This document shows, piece by piece, positions 1-5,769 of a stretch of 29,153 nt of DNA. Origin of the DNA: a virus. Position 1 is the stretch's first letter. Each line of letters starts with the position of its first letter. A program made the position numbers and the translations under genes. The stretch spans positions 1 to 29,153 of the IMG/VR virus record IMGVR_UViG_3300035701_000203. One strand, given 5' to 3'. The notes beneath the pieces are model-generated. The model was given only the letters and a program-made list of their open reading frames with translations, made no database searches and was not told where the DNA came from.

Positions 1-29
1 AATTCTGCTACTGTGCGGTTGTCTCTCAT
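1..29 (-). CDS. Start of a leftward gene cut by the window edge
   Basis: Nine codons are visible, beginning MRDNRTVAE. An SD-like GGGGAG lies at 38-43 on the minus strand, about 8 bases before the ATG. It sits just downstream of the first copy of the 65-bp intergenic element (44-108), exactly where the second copy precedes the gene starting at 351, which supports a real start. No function can be assigned from nine residues. Confidence 0.4.
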
Positions 30-43
30 CGTCCCTACTCCCC

Positions 44-108
44 GTTAGTTGTTAACTCCTGGCTTCAAGCCCGCCCGCGATCGCTCACGGGCAAGGTGAA
101 ATCAGGAT
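44..108 (-). repeat. Intergenic 65-bp two-block element, copy 1
   Basis: This shares two exact blocks with 367-431: 16 bases at 44-59 (containing GTTAAC) and 36 bases at 73-108, with a diverged 13-base centre. The larger block contains GCCCG...CGGGC arms around the palindrome GCGATCGC, so it could fold or bind a dimeric protein. Each copy lies just upstream of the SD of a leftward gene. A promoter/operator or an RNA leader are both possible. Confidence 0.7.
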
Positions 109-351
109 TCAACTCCCGCCGACATCCCAGATATCTCTCTCAGTCGAGATATGATGTGCCCGGTGGTGGTAGCGTCCGCGCTCATCCCTGCCATCATCGT
201 ATGCCGTCGTGACATAGGTGGGGCTAAACCACCGTCGATTTTTTCCACAACAGTACACGCTCAGTCGCCCATATCCAGGATTCGTGAGCAACCGCCCACA
301 TGCAGTACATTTAGTCGCAAAATAGTCTTTTCTCTCTGTTTTCCTGATCAT
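109..351 (-). CDS. Small four-cysteine (zinc-ribbon-like) early protein, 80 aa
   Basis: The start is placed at 351 because GGAGGAG at 360-366 (minus strand) lies a proper distance before this ATG; the longer reading from 417 would run through the conserved intergenic element. The protein begins MIRKTERKDYF and has Cys15, Cys18, Cys34 and Cys35, a spacing compatible with a small zinc-binding fold. The C-terminal half is rich in His, Arg and Asp. Nothing identifies a precise family. It belongs to a leftward run of small genes, a typical arrangement for early or host-takeover phage genes. The role is unknown; binding nucleic acid or host protein is only a guess from the cysteine pattern. Confidence 0.7.
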   Translation of the reverse strand: MIRKTERKDYFATKCTACGRLLTNPGYGRLSVYCCGKNRRWFSPTYVTTAYDDGRDERGRYHHRAHHISTERDIWDVGGS

Positions 352-366
352 GGCAATTCTCCTCCA

Positions 367-431
367 GTTAGTTGTTAACTCCCGTCTCCAATCCTGCCCG
401 CGATCGCTCACGGGCAAGGTGAAATCAGGAT
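367..431 (-). repeat. Intergenic 65-bp two-block element, copy 2
   Basis: Second copy of the element at 44-108, offset by 323 bp. Identical blocks are at 367-382 and 396-431. It fills the space between the stop of the gene at 433-612 and the SD of the gene at 109-351. The middle 13 bases differ, while the GTTAAC block and the GCGATCGC-centred block are intact, pointing to conserved sites rather than a recent whole-unit copy. Confidence 0.7.
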
Positions 432-432
432 G

Positions 433-612
433 CTATATGTCCTTTTCACCGCCCACCTTGCGGTATTCTGCATAGGCCAGGCGCACCCGCTCTTCATGTT
501 GTCTTTGGCCATGCGATGTAACAAAGACGCTTCCCATGTAGCGGTCTTCTTCGCTTATCGCCATGCGAAGTTCTTTTTCGGCCCTACTCTGTTGTTTCGT
601 TTGTCGCTTCAT
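433..612 (-). CDS. Small charged protein of unknown function, 59 aa
   Basis: Reading starts at the ATG at 612 and ends with TAG at 433-435. The protein begins MKRQTKQQSRAEKELRMA and ends GGEKDI. It is strongly charged and looks largely helical (AEKELRMAISEEDRYMG; QHEERVRLAYAEYRK). A purine-rich GGGGGCAAGG stretch precedes the start. It sits 13 bp downstream of the gene at 626-763 and is separated from the next leftward gene by the 65-bp element. No family was recognised. Its SD, clean packing with neighbours and sensible composition argue that it is real despite its length. Confidence 0.65.
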   Translation of the reverse strand: MKRQTKQQSRAEKELRMAISEEDRYMGSVFVTSHGQRQHEERVRLAYAEYRKVGGEKDI

Positions 613-625
613 ATCCTTGCCCCCT

Positions 626-763
626 TCACTTCAAAATATCGGCGCATTCTAACAGCTCGACTAACCGCCGAGCCCATGCCTCAGCTTCACGGTCCTTGCC
701 GCAGTTCTTGTACGCAATAGCCTTGGCCAGTGCCCGCGCTACCTCTGATCGGTCAATGCTCAT
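626..763 (-). CDS. Small helical protein of unknown function, 45 aa
   Basis: The protein begins MSIDRSEVARALAKAIAY and ends ECADILK. Two ATGs are in frame, at 769 and 763. The GGGGGG run at 771-776 is only about one base from the first but about seven from the second, so 763 is preferred; starting at 769 would add Met-Asp. The sequence is mostly amphipathic helix with two cysteines (KNCGKD and LLECAD). The stop is 13 bp from the start of the gene at 433-612, so the two are probably co-transcribed. No homology is recognised. Confidence 0.65.
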   Translation of the reverse strand: MSIDRSEVARALAKAIAYKNCGKDREAEAWARRLVELLECADILK

Positions 764-833
764 GTCCATTCCCCCCATTGGTTGTTGTCGTTTCTCGTCA
801 GTCGTTCAAGGCTGGGCAGGTGGTTGGTTGTTC

Positions 834-1016
834 CTATTGCTTTAACGGCTTGGGATACGTCGCCGTGTGAAGGTTCGCCCGATGCAAACAATATTCGCCC
901 CACTCGCTTTCCGACATCGCCCCACCATCATCCATGTAAGCCTCAGTCGCACCATCGCCCCAAGGCTTATGCTTCACCACTCGTCCATTCTCTAACGCGA
1001 TATCTTCTATTCTCAT
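834..1016 (-). CDS. Small acidic protein of unknown function, 60 aa
   Basis: The ATG at 1016 follows GGTGAGAT on the minus strand, a short-spaced SD. The protein begins MRIEDIALENGRVVKHKPWG and contains an acidic centre (MDDGGAMSESEWGEYC). It is the first convincing gene leftward of the divergent control region, so it probably heads the leftward transcript. A short unrelated frame upstream ends in ATGA at this start but has no credible beginning of its own. No family was recognised; the base composition matches its neighbours. Confidence 0.55.
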   Translation of the reverse strand: MRIEDIALENGRVVKHKPWGDGATEAYMDDGGAMSESEWGEYCLHRANLHTATYPKPLKQ

Positions 1017-1475
1017 ATCTCACCGCCCATTTTTACCTGCCCACTATTAAACCACTGACACTATCTATATGGGGCACTGCCTCTGTCTAGGTGCACCCCT
1101 CAGCCGCCAGCTACTCACCGATCAACCCACCGTGATCGGGTGCCTGTAAGCCCCGTTTTTGGTCTGATTGGCCGCTCCGTTCGAGCGCTCCCCCAGTTCC
1201 CTCATGGTCCCTGAGCGCCCCCGGTTTGTTTGCGCCGGAGTTACCTGTTGATACTGCGAGACTCGTGCCAGCTTGGCATCGCGGTAAAATTATTTTGTCG
1301 TGTGGCAATAATGGCCGCGTCGCGGTGACGGTGCACAGATTGATGGGCAACCCGTGGCTGGGCATGGCGGGATTATGGCAGGTTAAAGTGACGGTGTTCG
1401 GCAAGCCGATGGCTGCTGGGTTGAAGGGGCTATGTCGCTGTCAACCCGCATGGAACCTGTGTTGTAAATTGTCAG
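1017..1475. other. About 460 bp with no convincing gene
   Basis: Two overlapping open frames exist here (leftward 1404-1111 and rightward 1226-1483). Both depend on TTG starts, lack a good SD and have unconvincing composition. This is best regarded as leader or spacer DNA between the divergent control region and the first leftward gene. A TTGACA on the minus strand (1439-1444) has no good -10 box. Confidence 0.4.
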
Positions 1476-1522
1476 TCGAGTGACAAAAATTGGCAGTCGA
1501 GCGTTGTGTCACGTCTTTTCCA

Positions 1523-1627
1523 TTTGTGACACGTGGGGTGTCAAAAATTTGACACATGGGTTTGTGACACGTGGGGTGTCAAATTTTTGACACGTGGGGT
1601 AGGCGTTATGCAATTTTTGACATAACG
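1523..1627. promoter_or_regulatory. Cluster of direct repeats and palindromes (operator or iteron-like)
   Basis: A 23-base direct repeat occurs at 1523-1545 and 1561-1583 (38 bp apart). Its core GACACGTGGGGT occurs three times (1528-1539, 1566-1577, 1589-1600), with a weaker GACACATGGG at 1551-1560. Palindromes GTGTCAAAAATTTGACAC (1538-1555) and GTGTCAAATTTTTGACAC (1576-1593) are reverse complements of each other. A hairpin with 7-bp arms CGTTATG/CATAACG follows (1604-1627). The cluster lies between leftward and rightward transcription units, where phage repressor operators or replication iterons are expected. Confidence 0.7.
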
Positions 1628-1645
1628 ATGTCGAGCCGGTAATAA
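1617..1645 (+). promoter_or_regulatory. Candidate rightward promoter P1
   Basis: A perfect TTGACA (1617-1622) is followed after 17 bases by TAATAA (1640-1645), a weak -10 match. The -35 box overlaps the right arm of the 1604-1627 hairpin, so a protein bound there could control it. Weak evidence on its own. Confidence 0.3.
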
Positions 1646-1662
1646 CCACCGTTGTTATGTGC

Positions 1663-1692
1663 TTGACAACGTCCGCAACCATGTTCTATTAG
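1663..1692 (+). promoter_or_regulatory. Candidate rightward promoter P2
   Basis: A perfect TTGACA at 1663-1668 is followed after 17-18 bases by CTATTAG (1686-1692), a moderate -10. It points toward the first rightward gene at 1786 and lies just outside the repeat cluster. Transcript mapping would be needed to choose between P1 and P2. Confidence 0.35.
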
Positions 1693-1740
1693 ATACGAGG
1701 CTTACGAGGCTACCACTACCACTAACAGCATTTACCATGT

Positions 1741-1765
1741 AGCACAGCACAGCACAGCACAGCAC
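1741..1765 (+). repeat. Five tandem AGCAC pentamers
   Basis: AGCAC is repeated exactly five times, followed by CACCGGGGG. It lies in the leader 21 bp before the first rightward start codon. Such short perfect repeats can change copy number by slippage. Confidence 0.85.
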
Positions 1766-1785
1766 CACCGGGGGATCATCGACCA

Positions 1786-2016
1786 ATGACGCCCGAGCAC
1801 CTAGCACCAGCACATCACCCGCACCTGGCGGGCACGCTCTGCCGCCTGTACGAGTCAATCCGGCGCATACGCCGCATAATCGACGACATCCTTCCCCCCG
1901 ACCATCCCCGACGCAGCAGCCTCCTCAATGAGACCCAGGCGTGTATGCTAATCCTCAACGATGTGCGAGCACAGTCCCTTTGTCCAGATCCACCACCCGG
2001 GGAGGGCAAGCTATGA
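1786..2016 (+). CDS. Small basic protein of unknown function, 76 aa
   Basis: First gene of the rightward unit. The protein begins MTPEHLAPAHHPHLAG and contains a basic/acidic helical stretch (YESIRRIRRIIDDILPPDHP). GGGGGAT lies about 11 bases before the ATG. Its stop overlaps the next start as ATGA (2013-2016), which supports translation of this frame. A rival minus-strand frame covers the same bases but lacks such coupling. Nothing points to a known family. The His/Pro-rich N-terminus may be disordered. Confidence 0.5.
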   Translation: MTPEHLAPAHHPHLAGTLCRLYESIRRIRRIIDDILPPDHPRRSSLLNETQACMLILNDVRAQSLCPDPPPGEGKL

Positions 2017-2192
2017 AGGGTGCATGGCTCTGCTGGGTCTTTGACTGTCGCTTGGTCCATGTGCTCGACCTGCTCACCGTTGACGGCAAGGTGCGCGGTC
2101 TGTGGCAGTGTTCGAGGTGCGGGGTATTGCGACCTGGCCGGCGCTGGGGGGCCCAGGATTGTGGACCAAAAAACGCCAGAAAGACATCTTAA
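2013..2192 (+). CDS. Small CxxC protein, 59 aa
   Basis: GGGGAGGG about eight bases upstream and the ATGA overlap with the previous gene fix the start at 2013; a longer in-frame reading from 1941 has no SD. The protein begins MKGAWLCWVF and has WQCSRCG (Cys33, Cys36) with another Cys at 50. An aromatic residue followed by CSxCG is common in small phage zinc-knuckle proteins, but a fourth ligand is not evident. Function unknown. It is probably co-translated with the gene before it. Confidence 0.6.
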   Translation: MKGAWLCWVFDCRLVHVLDLLTVDGKVRGLWQCSRCGVLRPGRRWGAQDCGPKNARKTS

Positions 2193-2217
2193 TGATGGAG
2201 GAGAGAGGAGGGAAGAC

Positions 2218-2424
2218 ATGAGGTTCATGAGGTCACTGCTCATAACCGTGCTGCTGGCGGGGTTGTTGTCGGGGTTGCTGGCCATTGCCGGCTGCATGAC
2301 AACCAACAACGTGATGTACGTCTACGACAACGACAACTGCACCATCACGCAGACGGTCAACCAAAACAAGCCCGTGACGCCTAGCACGACGCTATCTATT
2401 CCGGCTTCATTGCTGGGGTTGTGA
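2218..2424 (+). CDS. Small lipoprotein, 68 aa
   Basis: GGAGGG six bases before the ATG marks the start. The N-terminus MRFMRSLL is followed by a long hydrophobic stretch and the lipobox AIAGC, with the acylated Cys at residue 26. The mature part is short, polar and rich in Asn and Thr (MTTNNVMYVYDNDN). By family rules it would be exported, lipidated and processed by signal peptidase II. Phage lipoproteins of this size include spanin outer subunits and superinfection-exclusion proteins, but no spanin partner is adjacent and the mature part is not proline-rich like Rz1, so neither role is claimed. Confidence 0.75.
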   Translation: MRFMRSLLITVLLAGLLSGLLAIAGCMTTNNVMYVYDNDNCTITQTVNQNKPVTPSTTLSIPASLLGL

Positions 2425-2499
2425 GCCGCGCTGGGGGTTATAGCCACAAAGAAAAGACCGTCGAACTTCCACCTTCATACATGATCTGGAGAGCCGCCG

Positions 2500-2823
2500 A
2501 TGAAGAGACCCACATCATTGACTACATCGTTGTTAGCAATCGCATTTCTCATAATGTTTTCGTCCACATGTGGCTTAGCGGCCGACGAAGCCACGAAGAA
2601 AGCCGACAAGTCCACCGTCCAGATGGCGCAAGCGCCGCCGATTATCGACCAGCTTCAGCAGCAAAAAGCGGCGCTTGCGTTTGTGATCCGGGGAATAGAA
2701 CTCAGCAAGGCATCTATTGAGGACCGCCTGATCGCCGCCAAGGTCGAACTCAGCCAGGTCGAGGCTCAGATTGCGGCGACGGCTCCCAAGGTCGAGGGAA
2801 GCAACCTGGCACCAAAGAAATAA
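2500..2823 (+). CDS. Secreted or periplasmic coiled-coil protein, 107 aa
   Basis: GGAGAG lies six bases before the ATG. Residues 1-28 form a signal peptide (basic start, hydrophobic core, cleavage likely after GLA/ADEA). The mature part has a helical, heptad-like section from about residue 50 to 95 (QLQQQKAALAFVIRGIEL; EDRLIAAKVELSQVEAQI), which suggests a coiled coil. The C-terminus is basic. The export signal next to a lipoprotein gene suggests both act in the host envelope. No family was recognised. The last codons are part of a 17-bp tandem duplication. Confidence 0.65.
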   Translation: MKRPTSLTTSLLAIAFLIMFSSTCGLAADEATKKADKSTVQMAQAPPIIDQLQQQKAALAFVIRGIELSKASIEDRLIAAKVELSQVEAQIAATAPKVEGSNLAPKK

Positions 2824-2846
2824 TCACAGCAAAGAAATAATCACAG
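2813..2846 (+). repeat. Perfect 17-bp tandem duplication
   Basis: CAAAGAAATAATCACAG occurs at 2813-2829 and again at 2830-2846. The first copy holds the last codons and stop of the gene at 2500-2823; the second supplies sequence just before the SD of the gene at 2856. It looks like a recent small duplication. Confidence 0.9.
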
Positions 2847-2855
2847 GAGCCCAGA

Positions 2856-3344
2856 ATGGTAGACGAGAAAAAGCTGTTTTATGAGGCAGACACCTATAAA
2901 CATCAGAAAATTGTGGCTCAATTGATGGTTAATGCGGCCAAGAAAGTCCTAGATAGGGCCATGTTGCATGATGAGTCAAAACTGCACGAACCAGAGATGA
3001 GCGCCTATATCGGGCCAGTTTTTGCGCTAAACACGGAAGCGGTCGAGTATGGCAGTGAACGATATATCAAACTATGCAGGGAAATGGGGGCAGGTTGGGA
3101 ACATCACAAATCAGCAAACGATCATCACATCGAGTTTTTCCTGCCGCATGCAGTTGAAACATTAAACGATCCAGTTTTGCAATTAGACATATTTTGTCTG
3201 CTGGAAATGTGTTGTGATTGGACAGCGGCAGCTCAAAGGAGAGGGAACGAACCCGGTTTGGCTTTGAAAACAATGGCAGAGAAATATCATGTTGACGAGC
3301 AGCTACAACAATTGATCCGCAATACCTTGGCGCGTTTACAATAA
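2856..3344 (+). CDS. DUF5662-like phage protein, 162 aa
   Basis: CAGGAG sits eight bases before the ATG. The protein has the pattern I associate with the DUF5662 family found in phages and bacteria: an early HDESKLHEPE segment (around residues 38-47), a Tyr-containing middle, WEHHKSANDHHIEFF (about 81-95), and CDWTAAAQRRG (about 120-130). The ordered His, Asp and Glu residues suggest a helical metal-binding protein, perhaps HD-domain-like, but the family's reaction is not known to me. Its AT content is higher than that of flanking genes (many AAA, TTG, CAT codons), hinting at a separate origin. Confidence 0.65.
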   Translation: MVDEKKLFYEADTYKHQKIVAQLMVNAAKKVLDRAMLHDESKLHEPEMSAYIGPVFALNTEAVEYGSERYIKLCREMGAGWEHHKSANDHHIEFFLPHAVETLNDPVLQLDIFCLLEMCCDWTAAAQRRGNEPGLALKTMAEKYHVDEQLQQLIRNTLARLQ

Positions 3345-3368
3345 ATGGAATGAAAGGACCGAATCACC

Positions 3369-3461
3369 ATGAAGCAGAAAGGTAAGAGCAAGAAGGGAAC
3401 GAAGCAGAAACCAAAGGGCAAGGCTGGAAAGGGTGCGTGCGCCACGGGCAGCACGAAGTAA
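3369..3461 (+). CDS. Very small Lys-rich peptide, 30 aa
   Basis: The ATG at 3369 is preceded by AAAGGA about ten bases upstream. The frame begins MKQKGKSKKGTKQKPKGK and ends GACATGSTK before TAA. About a third of residues are lysine, so it would bind nucleic acid non-specifically if made. Small Lys-rich peptides of this kind are common in phage genomes. The gap between 3344 and 3514 is otherwise empty. Length alone makes this uncertain. Confidence 0.4.
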   Translation: MKQKGKSKKGTKQKPKGKAGKGACATGSTK

Positions 3462-3467
3462 CCGGCG

Positions 3468-3501
3468 ACCACCACCATAATCACAACCACCACCATAATC
3501 A
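3468..3501 (+). repeat. Two copies of a 16-bp repeat before the 3514 gene
   Basis: ACCACCACCATAATCA occurs at 3468-3483 and 3486-3501, separated by two bases. The second copy ends just before the AGGAGGG SD of the next gene. No coding role is seen. Confidence 0.85.
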
Positions 3502-3513
3502 GGAGGGCGCTAG

Positions 3514-3726
3514 ATGCCGTGGAACCCAAAGCAGTTTCGAGCCAAACACAACAAGTCACTGACTCCCGCCCAGGCCGTCAATGCCTCCAAGATCGCAAAC
3601 GCAATCCTCGAAGATACCGGCGATGATGGTCAAGCCATCCGCATTGCCAACGCCAAGGTCAAGGACTCACAGGTCAAGGACCCCGGCGATCATGCGGGCC
3701 CCAAAGGTAAGCGGGGGTCGAAATGA
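3514..3726 (+). CDS. Small conserved phage/bacterial protein (DUF7218-like), 70 aa
   Basis: AGGAGGG lies nine bases before the ATG. The N-terminal two thirds match a pattern I recognise from small proteins in phages and bacteria: MPWNPKQFRAKHNKSLTPAQ followed by a helix ending in IANAI and a GDDGQAIRIANAK block. I associate this with DUF7218; the exact accession should be checked. The tail is basic (GPKGKRGSK). Its stop overlaps the next start in ATGA, tying its translation to the sugar cassette, though there is no obvious functional link. Function unknown. Confidence 0.65.
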   Translation: MPWNPKQFRAKHNKSLTPAQAVNASKIANAILEDTGDDGQAIRIANAKVKDSQVKDPGDHAGPKGKRGSK

Positions 3727-4403
3727 ACATCATTGCACTCATACCTGCCCGGGGGCAGTCGAAACGGATACCCAAGAAAAACCTGCGCCTGTTGGGGGGT
3801 AAACCATTGGTGCAATGGACCATCGAGGCGGCGCAACGACTGATGGTTGACTTGGTGGTTGTGTCCACGGAAGATACTGAGATAGCGGCGCTTGCCAAAC
3901 GTTCCGGCGCCCAGGTTCTCGACCGTCCGCCCGAGTTGGCGAGCGACAACAGTACTGATAATGATGTAGTCGCGCATTTCCAGCAGCACTACAACGCCGA
4001 CTTCATCATTTATCTCAGGCCAACAACGCCGTTCCGCGGTGTCACGATCATGAGGCGGGCGCTGATTGAGGCGCACCAGGCGGAGTCCGATGGGTTTTCG
4101 TCGTTGAGATCGGTGCAAGTTATGGCTGAGAGTGCGTTCAAAGCGTTTTTCCGTGGCCATGCCGGGAAGCTCACGCCTATACTGTTCAACGGCCAGGACC
4201 TCACCAACAGGCCAAACCATTTGTGTCCAACAACGTACCAGGCCAACGGTTACGTTGATATCCTGTTCCCAAAATCCCTTGATTACCGGTCGGATGACTG
4301 TTTCGGGCAGCGCATTTACGGGTTTATCACGCCGCATACGATTGAGCTGGACACGCCGGAGCAGTGGGACGAGGCTGCGCGGTTGGTGGAGGATGGTCGA
4401 TGA
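3723..4403 (+). CDS. CMP-nonulosonate/acylneuraminate cytidylyltransferase-like, 226 aa
   Basis: The N-terminus IIALIPARGQSKRIPKKNLR is the nucleotide-binding signature of CMP-sialic acid and CMP-Kdo synthetases; the usual Gly after ARG is Gln here. Further family marks are GGKPLVQWTIEAA, VVVSTEDTEIAALA, LRPTTPFR and NGYVDILF. Members transfer CMP from CTP to a 2-keto-3-deoxy sugar acid, releasing pyrophosphate, in the cytosol. The length fits a stand-alone synthetase without a fused phosphatase domain. It is the first of four coupled genes that end with a NeuB-type synthase, so a nonulosonic acid is a better substrate guess than Kdo. SpsF-like proteins of spore-coat and flagellar glycan clusters are similar. 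The exact sugar cannot be read from sequence. Confidence 0.8.
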   Translation: MNIIALIPARGQSKRIPKKNLRLLGGKPLVQWTIEAAQRLMVDLVVVSTEDTEIAALAKRSGAQVLDRPPELASDNSTDNDVVAHFQQHYNADFIIYLRPTTPFRGVTIMRRALIEAHQAESDGFSSLRSVQVMAESAFKAFFRGHAGKLTPILFNGQDLTNRPNHLCPTTYQANGYVDILFPKSLDYRSDDCFGQRIYGFITPHTIELDTPEQWDEAARLVEDGR

Positions 4404-5434
4404 GTGTGCTATTCAACCGTCAATTCAGGTGGCAACGGGCCGACAACGCCACCGTGTGGAGTTATGGCCGGGCATTCACCGACTTCACATCGGGGATCTT
4501 TTGCGCCAATGTGGGGCACAACAACCCGGTGGTTAATGATGCGGTGGCTGCTGCAATAGCCAAATACGGGCCGCACACGTACACCTACGATACGGGGTTG
4601 CGGAACACATATGAGAGGGAGTTGCTGGCGTGGACCGGGTATGATGCGATGCAATTGTTCACGACTGGTAGTGAGGCGGTCGAGGCGGCGCTGAGGATTG
4701 CGCGGTGGGATGTCGGGCCGGATGCGACCGTTTACAAGCTGGCGGATACGTTTCACGGGAAAACGTATGGACCGATGGAGACCTTGACTACGTACAATGT
4801 GCTCCCGGGAAAGATGCGGACAGGCATTATCGAGGGTTATCGCGGGTGGGATGCGCGGTTTTGGAGTCAAGAGACTGTTGATCTCATCAAATCTGCGGAG
4901 ATCGTGATCTTTGATGAGATTCAAAGCGGGTTTGGCCGCACGGGAACGAGGTTTGCCTACCAACATTATGATGGATTGGCGCCGGATCTCCTTGTCATTG
5001 GTAAGGGCATGTGCAATGGGTATCCGGGGAGCGCGGTGCTGGCTAGGGGAGAGATGGCGGAGATCATGAGCGTCAACCAGGAGGAGTGGAGCAACACTCA
5101 TGGCGGCAATCCGATCACGTGTGCGGCGGGGTTGGCGGTGTTGGGCGTGATTGACCGGGGGAAGATACCGGATCAGGAGAGTTGTGCGTTGTTGCAGTAC
5201 CGGTTGCGAGAGATTTGGGATGATGTGAGTGGTCGGGGAATGGTGGCGGCGCTGCTCACCAAGAGCGTCGAGGATGCAGACCAGATTGTACTGGCGGCAC
5301 GGGACAAGGGGTTGTTGTTGGTGCATACGGGCAAGGCTAGCGTCAAGATTGGGCCACCGTTAACGATTTCTTATGAGCAATTGGCCACAGGGCTGGTCAT
5401 ATTAGAGGAGGTTTTATGCGTCATGTTGGGTTGA
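4400..5434 (+). CDS. Class-III PLP aminotransferase (GSA-aminomutase-like), 344 aa
   Basis: GGAGG lies nine bases before the ATG at 4400, which overlaps the previous stop (ATGA); a longer in-frame start at 4364 is inside the upstream gene. Family marks are SGIFCANVGHNNPVV near the N-terminus, TGSEAVEAALRIAR (cofactor phosphate region), FDEIQSGFGRTG with PLP-binding Asp172, and VIGKGMCNGYP with the likely Schiff-base Lys202. At 344 residues it is shorter than typical members (about 420-450), mainly at both ends. Relatives next to SpsF- and NeuB-like genes in surface-glycan clusters aminate sugar intermediates. PseC/LegC aminotransferases belong to a different (DegT) family, so this would be an unusual nonulosonate route. 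Confidence 0.8.
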   Translation: MSVLFNRQFRWQRADNATVWSYGRAFTDFTSGIFCANVGHNNPVVNDAVAAAIAKYGPHTYTYDTGLRNTYERELLAWTGYDAMQLFTTGSEAVEAALRIARWDVGPDATVYKLADTFHGKTYGPMETLTTYNVLPGKMRTGIIEGYRGWDARFWSQETVDLIKSAEIVIFDEIQSGFGRTGTRFAYQHYDGLAPDLLVIGKGMCNGYPGSAVLARGEMAEIMSVNQEEWSNTHGGNPITCAAGLAVLGVIDRGKIPDQESCALLQYRLREIWDDVSGRGMVAALLTKSVEDADQIVLAARDKGLLLVHTGKASVKIGPPLTISYEQLATGLVILEEVLCVMLG

Positions 5435-5769
5435 TGGTCGAGGATGCGTCAATTGAGGACGAGATTGCTTGGTTCGAGGGGTTGGGATATTCGGTTGTGA
5501 TCCATCGCCATGAGATTTGGGCACATCGGCGGTTGCGGGTGGTGAAGATGCAGCGTGGTGATGACCCGGTGATGATCGAGTTGATCAAACCGATTGCCGG
5601 GGAATGGTCGCCGCATGTTAGTATTGATGTGGTGTCATGGCCCAAAGGGGTATTGGTGCGGCACCTGGGGGAGCCCGAGGATGAGGGGATTGAGGTGGGG
5701 TTTGCCATGAGCCCGGCGGGGAACGTGGTTGAAATGGTGAAACCGAAGGTGGTGGAGGTGGCGGCATGA
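5416..5769 (+). CDS. VOC-superfamily (glyoxalase-like) protein, 117 aa
   Basis: GAGGAGG lies before the ATG at 5416, inside the end of the aminotransferase gene (19-bp overlap). RHVGLMVEDASIEDEIAWFE followed by GLGY is the usual first strand-helix of a vicinal-oxygen-chelate module, and the end PAGNVVEMVKP matches the final strand with its metal-binding Glu. One VOC module is present, so it would work as a dimer. Metal ligands could be His4 at the start and the late Glu. Inside a sugar operon such a protein may be an epimerase, isomerase or lyase on a sugar-acid intermediate. That role is inferred from position only. Confidence 0.6.
   Translation: MRHVGLMVEDASIEDEIAWFEGLGYSVVIHRHEIWAHRRLRVVKMQRGDDPVMIELIKPIAGEWSPHVSIDVVSWPKGVLVRHLGEPEDEGIEVGFAMSPAGNVVEMVKPKVVEVAA

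Noticed and set aside
1111-1483. Two overlapping frames, 1404-1111 (minus) and 1226-1483 (plus)
   Set aside because: Both need TTG starts without an SD, and they overlap each other; composition does not resemble the accepted genes.
3690-4337. Minus-strand frames opposite the sugar cassette and terminase (for example 3690-4337, 4409-5326, 11754-12644)
   Set aside because: They lie opposite genes with clear family motifs and are explained by codon bias on the coding strand.
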